A DNA stretch of 64,000 nt from Calliphora vicina (lineage: Eukaryota > Arthropoda > Insecta > Diptera > Calliphoridae): positions 95,058,226-95,122,225 of the forward strand of contig NC_088780.1 in assembly GCF_958450345.1 (NCBI RefSeq). Reading direction: 5' to 3'. The notes under the pieces were generated by a model. The model saw nothing but the letters and a program-made list of their open reading frames with translations. It was not told the origin of the DNA and did no database searches. Of the stretch, positions 12,762 to 23,600 are shown one piece after another. A program made the translations under genes and the position numbers. Position 1 is the stretch's first letter. Every line of letters starts with the position of its first letter.

Positions 12762-12852
12762 CATATTGATAAAGAGAGAGAGAATTGCAAACAATCCAAC
12801 AACAGAATGCACAGGATTATAATCAAACTGGTTTCTCTCTTCTTCAATATGG
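12762..12852. other. Imperfect hairpin in the zfh1 3' flank
   Basis: CCATATTGATAAAGAGAGAG (12762-12781) can pair with CTCTCTTCTTCAATATGG (about 12835-12852) over roughly 18 bp with two mismatches and a loop of about 53 bases. Size and shape are compatible with a precursor-miRNA-like fold or a UTR structure. Nothing else supports a microRNA. Confidence 0.3.
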
Positions 12853-13777
12853 CGATATTAAAATAATAGAGAAAGTAGAGGAAAACAAAAACAAGCTTTT
12901 GTTAAGAAGTTGCCACATTTTAGTAATTTTTTGCTTGACAAACATTGTTTCAGAGTTAACAAAAGAATCAATGATCAAAAATTGCATTTGTAAGTTTCGC
13001 AATCTAAAATGCAATTTACAGAATTTTGAAGGATATACGAAATTTTACATCTTGCAAGATTGTCTTAGCAACTAACAGTGATATCAAATTATTTTCATTT
13101 TCCTAAAAATGTTTATTGCAATTTTTTTTAAATAAACTCGAAAAAAATATTTTAAATTTCTAATAAAAACTAAACAAAATTATATTAAAAATCTTAAAAA
13201 AAAGTTATATTAATGAGTATTTAAACAAGGTACTGTGTCATTTTCAAATTATTGACCTACAATACGAGTTTATTCATTATAAAACGAAAGGAAGCTCTAA
13301 TTGATAAATTTTTATAAAAAATATACAAAACTTAAAATATGAAAAGAAAATAATAAAAATAAATTATAATAAAAAAAATCCGTAACGAAAGGTTTTTTCT
13401 CTTAACAAAATGAATTCATTGTATTAAAAAAATTGAGAATATTAGAAATGTACATGAATGAAATTTATTGAAAATTGTTTTTTCAACAAATTAAAAAAAT
13501 GTTAAAGGTAAATGTGCCTGCACAAATTTATGAATTTCTAAAGATACGCTGAAATATTTTACAAAAAAAATACTTTGGATTTTTTGGCATTGAACATGAA
13601 TTTGGTATGAATTTCGTTATTTAAATTGTAGTTTAAGTACGCTTTTAAGTGCGATTTTTCTTGGCATTATAGTTAAAGTAATTCAGCAGTTAAAATTTAA
13701 AGCAACTTTACCGTTTTTACTGAAATTCAGCTTTTGAATTTATAAAAAGATTATTTAGAAAATTAATAACATTACCT

Positions 13778-13856
13778 TTATGAATATTAATTAGCTGAAT
13801 ACACTTTTCTATATGTAAATTTATACACATTAATATTCAGCTAATAATTCACATAA
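13778..13856. other. Inverted repeat just past the distal zfh1 stop
   Basis: ATTAGCTGAAT (13790-13800) and ATTCAGCTAAT (13835-13845) are an exact 11-bp inverted pair with a 34-base loop. The outer flanks (TTATGAATAT and TAATTCACATAA) extend the stem imperfectly. It would lie in the mRNA about 25-100 bases after the second stop at 13883-13881. Confidence 0.45.
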
Positions 13857-13880
13857 TGCTGAATTACTTTTTGTTGGCAT

Positions 13881-14414
13881 TTAATTCAATAAGATTTTGC
13901 TGTTGTAAAAGTCAAATGGTGACGTTGTTGCTGAAGCTGTTGTATTGAATTGTTGGGACGGTAAATTGTTGTGCAATGGCGGTGTTTGAAATCTGGGTGC
14001 CAGAAGTGAACCACTAAATAATGCTGGATTGCGTGGCATTTGGGCCATGGCATGTGGACTATGCATTAAGGGTGGTGGCAAGTGAGGACCTGGTCTTTGG
14101 GCAAAACCGGCTGGATTTAATAAATTCCAGTTGTTGATCAGGTGATGAGGTCTTACAGGTTGTGGATGATGGTGATGGTGGGGAAATACCGCCATGTTTT
14201 GGTTATGGTGTTGCTGCTGTTGTTGTTGTTGCTGGTGCTGCTGCTGACGTAATGCAGCCGCCACATTAAGTTTTTTGCGAAAATCTTGCATGTTGAGTAG
14301 ATTGGCTGAATTACGTCGCGTGGACGTTCTCCCACTACCACCTCCACTACTCGTTGTAGTTGTGGTGGTAGTTGTATTCGAGGCGCAGGAAGTGGATTGT
14401 GCATTGTCGCTTAC
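13881..14414 (-). CDS. zfh1: Candidate stop-readthrough extension of zfh1 (177 codons)
   Basis: Directly after the TAG at 14417-14415 the same frame stays open for 177 codons and ends at a TAA (13883-13881). It begins VSDNAQSTSCASN, then eight Thr, a Ser/Gly stretch, RTSTRRNSANLL, a Gln/His-rich block (about residues 60-75 of the extension), His- and Pro-rich segments and a terminal FDFYNSKILLN. There is no domain I recognise. The composition resembles the low-complexity parts of Zfh1, and the sequence becomes strongly AT-rich only after the second stop, as expected if the segment is translated. Readthrough is known in many fly genes, with long extensions of this kind. The stop context is TAG followed by G. 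Alternatives are intron retention with RNA editing of the stop, an alternatively spliced terminal exon, or a chance open frame. Confidence 0.6.
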   Translation of the reverse strand, partial: VSDNAQSTSCASNTTTTTTTTSSGGGSGRTSTRRNSANLLNMQDFRKKLNVAAALRQQQHQQQQQQQQHHNQNMAVFPHHHHHPQPVRPHHLINNWNLLNPAGFAQRPGPHLPPPLMHSPHAMAQMPRNPALFSGSLLAPRFQTPPLHNNLPSQQFNTTASATTSPFDFYNSKILLN

Positions 14415-14608
14415 CTATTCCCTGTAGGGTTTGCAATACGAGTAACGGTGGTTCATGTGCTGTGAGTAGGAGCCGGAATGTGAGAAACGTTTCAGGCACT
14501 TAGAACATTGGAAGGGCTTTTCACCACTATGCAAACGTTTGTGTTCGGTTAAATGATGTTTGTGCTTGAAGGCCTTGGGGCAATCCATACATTGGTAAGG
14601 ACGTTGAC
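14415..14608 (-). CDS. zfh1: zfh1 coding exon 5 with the first stop
   Basis: Acceptor CATTACAG at 14609. It encodes QRPYQCMDCPKAFKHKHHL and onward through the last two C2H2 fingers, ending MNHRYSYCKPYRE and TAG at 14417-14415. The fingers match the C-terminal ZEB/Zfh1 cluster closely. The frame continues past the TAG (see the 13881-14414 entry). GTAAGC directly follows the stop. Confidence 0.93.
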
Positions 14609-17600
14609 CTGTAATGAAACAATTAACAAATTAATAAACTGTCTTTAAATTTAATAAACTATTAAATTAATTGTACTTACCGGAATGCTCATATTTATGT
14701 CTCGCCAGCGAGCTTTGTTTAGCAAAAGCTTTATCACATTGATCACAAATGAACGGCAAATCAGGATCTCCTGCGTGGCCATGAGTCTCAGCTTTGGCTC
14801 TCTTGGGTTTGGGTGGCATTAAGGCGGCAGCAGCTGCCTGTTGCTGCTGGGCAACAAAATCATCTTCATGGGAGATTCTAGAATCATCATCACGCCAAGA
14901 TCTCTTCTCGGAACCGGGACTCAAGCTATTGCCTCTGAAGTCAATGGCAGGACCACCCAATTTAATACTGTTCATTAAGGGATGTTGGCGAGCAAAGTCG
15001 GCAGAGCCAGGAGTCATTTGGAAGAGAGCTTCCATGGGCATTAAAGATCGCTGAGCAGCAGCCATGGCCGCCGGCATCATGTAGGGGGGCAATTGTGAAA
15101 ATGAGGGAAATCCAGCAGCTCCACGGGGTGTTGAAGTTTGTTGTGGCGCCATTAAAGGAGCTTCAATGGGCGATGGTGTCTGTCGGATGTTATGAGGCAA
15201 GTTGGGGGCACCATTTGCTTGGGAAGGAGCAGCAAAATAAAGAGCAGCGGCGGCGGCAGCAGCCTGCTGTTTATAAGCCGCCGGCACTGAGGCAGCCGAA
15301 GAAGGCGACATTGTGGGTGGTGTCATTTTACGGCTCAGGTTCATGGCTTCCTGCATATCTCCCATGGCAGCATTTTGCAAGGGCGCAATACCATACAAGG
15401 GCGAATGTTGTTGCTGTTGATTGCCGCTGGCCTTTTGTGGTTTAACCGACAAATCCAAAGGCAAATCTTCCGTAATGTTGGACTTATTTACCGCCTCTAG
15501 GGATTTGTCAAAACTTTGAGGTACTGCTTGAATGGGTGCCACTGGAATTTGCATGGGGAATGTCATTTTATTGCTGTTGTATTGTAATTTTCGTTCACGA
15601 GAACGATTATTTTGGAACCACACTTGTACAACTCGGGCGTCCAATTGCAAACGCGAAGCAATCATGCGAAACTCTTCACGGCTGGGTCTTGAATTAACCG
15701 TGTAATGCTGCTTTAATTGTTGCTGTTGTTCCTCAGTAATGGCGGTACGTACACGAACCTTACGTTCGGCATTGCTTTCGCCACCACTTGAGCAATCATT
15801 GCGTGAAATTGAGTCTCTTTCATCCTGTTCATCTTCAACATCGCTGGAATTTATGAAGGAATTTGAGTTGTGGGACTGTTCCAATAGTTGTTGTTGCTGC
15901 TGTTGGAATTGTTGTTCCAATTCTTGTTTTATTAGGCCACATAAAACCTTTTCATGTTGCACCAGCTCCAAAGGATGATTGAATTGTTTGTCACAACGGC
16001 TGCACCTCAAAAGAGATGGAGACTCTTGAGCGCTATTTGAGTTGTTGTCAACTTCTTCTTCTTCCTGTGGCAAATCTTCCGATTCCTCTGGTTTTTCTTG
16101 CTTAATAAGAGAAATAGTCTTGGGTTGTTCTTCTTCTGGCACATGTTCTTTAAGATTATTAGTCTCTAAGGGTACAGGAGATTCTCGTGGGGTTTGCTCT
16201 TGTTTGATGGGAGAGCTAGTGAAAACTTTTGGAATTTCTTGCGTTACTTTGGTTTCTTCTTTGGCTTCTTGTTGGTGTTCCACAGCAAATTTTGCACTTG
16301 TATTTAATTCATCTTCTTTGTGTTCAGTTTCATCTAAATCCATGATCAATTTGGGTTCATCATGATTATCTTCCTCGTTAAGTTCTAAGGCCTCGGACGA
16401 CTCATCATCCTCTACATCCCCATTGGTAATATGCACATCTTTCTCAACCTCTTCTTCGCCTTCGTTGTGAGAAGGTGGTGGTGTATTGGTTTCGGGCTCT
16501 TGTTGTTGCTGTTGATGATGTTGTTGCTGCTGTCCAGCAGCAGTTAATTCCAAAAGCCTTTGTATACTATAGGGATGTATGCGCGGATCCAAAGCCATGC
16601 TGTAGAATGGATTAGGAAACGAGGCCAACAAAGCCGCATTCATGGCCGAATAATCACCATACTTGGGCAAAAGATTTGTATAAAAAGGATTGCTGGCATT
16701 GTTAGTACTATCACCAGCGAAATAATTCATGGGATTAGATAAACTATTCGAGGCCGTTGACGAATCCGTTTTCGAAATGGGAGAACTTGTTTTGAGGGAG
16801 GGCGGTGATGTTAAGCCCGTATTCTTTTCCATAGATTTCATTAAACTGCGATTGTTGTTAAGTTTCAGGCCCATGCTAATGCACTTCTTCGAGGTCATGT
16901 GTGATGAAAACGAACCGGAATGCGAAAATCTTTTGCCACAATTATCACAACCAAATGGTTTTTCACCGGAATGTATGCGTACATGCTCCTTCAAATGATG
17001 CTTAAACTTGAAAGCCTTGTCACATTGATTGCACTTGAATTTGCGCAATAGAGCAGATTCATCATGGCTGATCATGTGACGTTGCAAACGGTAAACATTG
17101 GCGAAAGCCTTATGGCAAATTTTACAGCTCTGCAAAGAGAAGAAGGTGAACGGAAATTAGTTAAGGGACTTTTTTTTAGTTTTTTTTGAGAAAGATTTCA
17201 TAAGAAATATATTACATTAATCATAAAGAGTCTACACGTGTTTCAGTGATTACATTTTTTTAATAAATACATATTTGTATGATTTACGTAAAATATTGTC
17301 TAGAAATATTATGAATGAAATTATTTTTGTTAAGCTAAGGTGATGATAAGCTTCTAAATTTGAGAGATAAGCTTTTTTGCTAATTACAAAAAGGTATTAA
17401 ATTATGTATGTATTTGTTGCTATGTTGGTTTGTTTTTGACAAAATGTTTTTAATTAAATAAATTGTATATGTATGGGCAACCCTAAACTATTATAAAGCA
17501 ATTGGATTTGAAATTCAAATATTTACCAAATTATAACTCCTGGATATTTTTGTATTCATATTGATTGCGATCAGTTAAATAGCCAATTTAAATTAAAGAT

Positions 17601-20600
17601 AAATTTTTATAACGACCGGCTTATATTATTCTTTACACTGCACAACCTGACAACAAGGTATTTTCACTTTTTCTGGTTGTATTCTCCTCCAAATTGATCT
17701 TATTCATTGTAAATACAATTTAAAACTGTTAAAGGTAGACAAACTAGCAAAGAAAAGGCAACAAAAAAAATAAATAAATTTCAAAATTGTCAACAGACAG
17801 CCGCCAGCATCATTATCAAGTTGATAATCATCATTATCACACTGTAGTACCGTTTTATTTTGTTTATTTCTTTAATTGTCAATTAAGCTTTGTTGGAGGT
17901 AAAAAACAACAACAACCAAATATGTACCTACATATTACGAGTGTGATACGATACGAACAATAAATACAAATATCAACGTGTAAACAACATAAAGGTGGGG
18001 AATAACAATAACCAAAACAACAACAAATATCTTCATTATTATGTATGAATGTTTGTATGGATGTATTTAAGCAAAAGGTAAATTCAAAAACAACCACAAG
18101 AGCGAGAGAGATAAAATATAACAAGTGCACAAAAAAGAGAGTAAGTAACAATGGTACTTTTTTCTTCTTATTTTAAATGCGTTGTGTTGTTTTTGGTTTC
18201 TAAAGGGGCTATACAACTACAACAATAATAAAACATGTAATTGTTGCTTTGTGTGTTGAATAAATGTTCGTATTGTTGTTGTTTAAGAGTTGGACAGACA
18301 GAGAAGGGAAATAAGTAGGAGTTTAATGACTTGAAATAGGGGAAATTAAAATCAAAGCAAGAATGCGTATTAAGGTAGGTGTATGTGACCATATGGTGGG
18401 AATAAGTAAAAGAACACGGTGTGTAAATAAAAAACAAAATAAAAATAAGAAAACAAGATTAATCAAAACAAACCGGAGTGTAGGTATAGAGTTAGTGATG
18501 AAGAAAATTAAACGTTAATAGGTACCTACTAAAAATAATTGATACAAAAGTAGTTGGGTGGGTATAAAAGAAATGTTTATATTTTGCTGAGTAAAACCTG
18601 CAAATCTAATTAGTTGTTAAGGAAATAGAAACTTAATAAAATATATAATTATTTACAAATTTAAACACATGAAAATTCGCCACTGTTAAAAATTGTCACC
18701 AAACAAAAAAATATGGAGAAAAATATAGTTAAATTTCCGTAAAAATATAAAAGTGATTTTTCCAACAAAGTAACCGGTAACCAGTTTAGTATAAAACACA
18801 TAAATCTATAATTATTTTTGATTGATCCACAATATGTTTAATCGATTTCCTTAATTTTTCTTCAGAATTTATAACTTTTCTTAAATAAACAATTCAACAA
18901 CAAAATAATCAATAAAACCTCAACACCCAGGCATAATAAACTTTTTTTTTATCAAAGTAAATTATACAAAAAAACCATACATACAAGCATATTTCAATCT
19001 ATTAAGCCTCTTAATAAACGGTGTAAAGAAACGAACAAAAAAAAAAAAAAAACAACTCGACTATAAACAAAAACAAACAAATCCAAACACAACACAAAAT
19101 ATTTTTAAACAAAAGCAATATTGATCACAATATAAATTATATATTGATATTCAAACAAAATGTTTGCACATGTTCTTAAATACTATCATTACTAAAACAA
19201 TGTACATATTCGTAAAAATACCTTTATTTCCAATATAAAGATTGTTTACATATTTATTTTATGAAATGAATAAAAGAAATAAAACCAAACAACCTAAATT
19301 CTTAAGTGTTTAAATTAATAATTTCAATTAAATATTGGCGCCTATTTTCTAAAGTATTATTTACTTACTTTGTGTGTATAGTGTTGGTTTTTTCTCTCAC
19401 AAAAATGATCTTAATTAATTTGCTTCAATTAAAGATAGTAATAAGAAACCATGAATCACTACTATCTATAGTATTTACTTAGAAGTGTAGAAAATTATTT
19501 CATACACTACGGCTTTAATTTAAGAACAAAGTTCAGTTTAATGTAAATTTTTTATATCTTGCTTGTTGCTAAACAAATGGGGAGGCATAAAATATGCAAA
19601 AAAAAATATTATTATTTTTGAGCTGTATCTTTGTTTATGATCGTTTTTTTTTAAATGACTATTTGAACATATCTGAGGTCTTTATTTTATTGTCTGTTGT
19701 TTTTTGTGTTATAAATTGCTTAACAACATCGTACAACATTCATTTATGACTAAATATGACTAATATCATTAATTAATTTTTTACGTTTAGTCATTTGAAA
19801 CCTCTTAAATTTGTTTTTGTTGTGTTGTAACATGATTTTAGACACCAGGTTTTAATAAAACTATGATATCATTCATTATTTCTTTTGTATTCAAAATAAT
19901 ATTTAGTTATTAGTATTTTATTTGGTTCAGAAAACAAAAATCATGATCATTAATTTTGTTTGTTTTTGTTTCAAAAAGATTTTTTTCTCAGTCTTATATA
20001 GAACTTTTATGGCTATAAAAACAAAAACACACACGACACCGGTTTTTTGATGTCAAAAATTCTTTTAGATTTTCTGGTAGGTAGTTTTTTTTTCTCTTCT
20101 ATACTACAATATTTCATTAGACATACACAGGAAATTATTGTATTTATTTTGAAATGTCTTGGAACATACATATTTCTAAAACATCTATATTAAACATTTT
20201 GTAATTGTTTTAAAAACAACAAATATAAATGTAATTTATTAAATAAATATCCGCTTCCGTTTAAAACACCTTTAAAATTATTTTCCATAGCTTCTTTTAA
20301 AACGTATAATAAAAAAATTTCCCCTTTATTTATTAGCTGTTTTTTAATTGGCTAAATGTAACCAACCTGTTACTATAGCAGGTTTAACTGTTGCTATGGT
20401 ATTTAATTTGTTAATCAAAAATGGCTGTTTACCTGTTTGTTTTCTACAAATTCAAGTTCAAATTCACTTCTTGAATTAAGTGTTGAAAAGTAACCGGTTT
20501 TAATTTAAACAACATTAACAACACTGCTTTCATAAATACCGTTATTAGCAAGACAGCCTCTCATCTACAAATAATGTAAAGAGTTGCCGTATCTGGCTAA

Positions 20601-23600
20601 ATAAAGCGAGTTTAATCAAGGTTTTATTAGTTTTAATTATTTCTTTGGAGAAGTGTTGAGTGAAGTGGGTGCATGAGTTCTTTTTTTTATTGAAAAAACT
20701 AATAAAATAAGCGAATAAGTATGTGTAATGGAAAAGTATATTTTTGTTATTTTGTTCTGCAATAAAGAAGTATTGGGGACAAAAACGAGTTTGTTGTTGC
20801 AGCAAGAAAGAGTAAATAAAGCAAGGAGAACGAAATTAACTGTCATACACTTGTAGAAATTATAGTTTGAGTTTAAATTATTTGTATTTTTTAATAAAAA
20901 TTATTTGTTTTGAAAAAGGGATTTTTTTTACTGCATTTATAAAGAATTCAGTATTCCTTAGAATTATAAAAAAAACACTTGATAACAGCACCTTTCTTTT
21001 TAATTGCACATTTTATATAAAAATAATATGGAATTATTATTGAGAAAAGGCACACATTTACAACAAATACGTAGAAATTTAATTTAATAAACGGAAATGC
21101 TTAGAAACCGCAAAAAAAGAAAAAAATAATATTTGAAATAAAGCTATAAATAATAACAAATTGATATTATGGCAAACATTTTAACAAATGAAACTGTTTA
21201 ATTGAAAATACTTAATTAATATGTAATATATATTTGAAATATTTAACACCACAATAATGTGGTTTAAACCTATAAATATGCTAGAAATCATCAAAAGAAA
21301 CTCATAAAAACCCCATTTCAATATTTTTCAAAACTAATTTTATGATAATTGCTCATGACACTACAATACTGTCTAATATTTACCAAAATAACAAGATACA
21401 TAAAATTCTAACTGTCAACAAATTAAAATTTTTTTCTCTTAAACAAAAGATGCCAGACTAAAGCAAAAATATTTCTGTAGTGTCACTATGTTAAATGTTT
21501 TTTTTTTTTTTTGTTGAAGCTTCAACAAACGTCATTTTACTTAAAAAGATATTTCAATTTAAACACACATTTTCTAAACAAATTTCTTAAATTATTAATA
21601 ATTAGCATTGTTATTTTTGTATGTTCAATAGTGTGTGTTTTTTTATATTTGACTTTAAGAAACATTTAAAAAGACTTGTCAGTTTTTTTTTTCTTAAAAA
21701 AAGAGGCGTTTGTTTTTTTATGATTATTTTGTAAGCTATTTATAAAAAACACCTGTTATTTATTCAAATATTGTTTGGTTTAATTTGCTATTGTCTATTT
21801 TTTATTTGTTTTTTTTTATGGGTTGAAAATGTCATATATTTTTTTAAATACAGCGCAATTTACCTTCATTTTATTTTTTTTTATAAGAAAATTGAGTATA
21901 GGGTTTTCATTTCAATCAAATATTTAGAAATTCAAGTTATTTATTTTAAATCTTATAAAAACTATTATTTTTCTTTGATTCTTTTTATTTAATCTAAAGA
22001 ATTATTACGCATTTGTTACGTTATTACGTTTATTTTTCTTCTCTTCTTTTCAAAAACAACATTTATTAATTGTTTAATATTTCTATATTTAAAACAGCGA
22101 CCTAATTTAGCTTTGATTTACTATAAACTAAAAACCTCTCATTAAAAGTCTTATCGCAAACAACAAAAAAAACTTTATTTCAATTGTAAAATTTAAAAAA
22201 AAAAGTGAATGAATTTTAGTAGTGTTATCTACCTTTTATTAAAAAAAAAAGAAAAAAATAATAATTAAACGTAAAATTAAATACTAAACCCACTAAGCTA
22301 GAAATAATGAAAACGTATACAAAATAGGGCCAGTTAAGGTTATCGTTCCACTCTATAACCCAACACAAAGTATATTTAAATAAGAAAAAGACCATTTCCA
22401 CACACACAGATTATTTATTTGAATTACGAAAATCATGATTAACACAAAAATAATTGAAAATATTAAAATATAATCCATTTAAGGTCAATAACTTTTTAAA
22501 ACAAAAAATATTATATTATAAGACCACCTTTTGCTGATTCCAATTTAAATAAAAATTGTATTAAGTAAACTGCTTAATCCATAATTTTATTAAAATGTTA
22601 TTTCAATATTCAAAAATATTTTCATTAATTAACTTAACATTTTCAGCGACAAGCTAGAAATTTATTAATTATTAAGAAATATGTATGTATTTAATTTGTT
22701 TTATGCTTAATTTAATTTTAATATCTCATCTATAAAGAAATTGTGGCTGGATTCCTACTGATAATATTTATGAGTTTTTAACCAAAAAAAATATATGTAT
22801 ATTTCTTATTTTTGGTGTCCAAAGAGTTGAATTTTCTTATAAATTAAAATTTTATTTAAAAGCAAAAACTCATATATTATTTCTTGTGGTTTTCATTTAA
22901 CAATATTTATTTACCACAACTAATCATTAACACTTATAGGGGGAAATCTTTGTTAAAAGAAAATTGTATTTGTAATAATTTTAAAAGTATGTAATATGTG
23001 GGAAATTTAGGTCTCCTGAGACATACATTTAACTTTATGAACACATGTGCTCGGTATTGGGGCAGCCACTTTTAAATAATTTATGGATTTTGATTTGTAT
23101 CTCAAGTGTATTGGAAAATTAATATATGTATTGGAATATGCAGGTGATATAGCCTGTTTTTGTTTTTTTTTTAAAGAAATTTTTTAGTTTACAGGTGTGG
23201 CCTGAAGTTTTAAAAACATTTTAGTTACTTGCGCTTTCATTAGAAGCATGTCATTCATTTAATCTTTAAGGCATTTCCTTTATATAAGTAGTCTATTGTT
23301 AAATACATATTTCATAATCAAATAAAACCACAATTGTATTATTTTTGTATTACTATTTCCAGTATTCAGTAATATCACATCATGATACTAGTAGCAAAGA
23401 AATATATAGCAACAAAATCGTTCATGAACATAGTAATGACTAAATATGACTTAACCATATACAACATATTTTATTTAGCTGCAAGTGACAGCTACACAAT
23501 GGTCGGCACTCATAGCCATCAGGGTCCGAACAAAATCGCCTATTTGCCGATTCACAAAAATCATGAAATATGAAACAAAAATCGGATTACAACATGGAAA

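Larger units (their letters stand above)
10200..13880 (-). other. AT-rich region, probable zfh1 3' UTR and downstream flank
   Basis: Very AT-rich sequence without convincing coding potential lies directly downstream of the zfh1 reading frame. Dipteran zfh1 messages have long 3' UTRs, so a large part is probably transcribed UTR, but many TTTATT motifs (minus-strand AATAAA) make the end uncertain. I looked for the miR-8 seed match (AATACTG on the plus strand), known to matter for Drosophila zfh1, and saw none. Two hairpin-forming segments within it are listed separately. Confidence 0.4.

Noticed and set aside
12785..13075. Plus-strand open frame of about 96 codons near the zfh1 3' end
   Set aside because: It has no ATG at its start, no recognisable domain, and lies opposite the presumed zfh1 3' UTR. 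A chance frame is more likely.
10200..13880. miR-8 seed matches in the zfh1 3' UTR
   Set aside because: I looked for AATACTG on the plus strand and saw none by eye; the known Drosophila regulation cannot be claimed here.
15095..15978. Plus-strand open frames opposite zfh1 exon 4
   Set aside because: Antisense shadows of the Gln/Ala-rich coding sequence.
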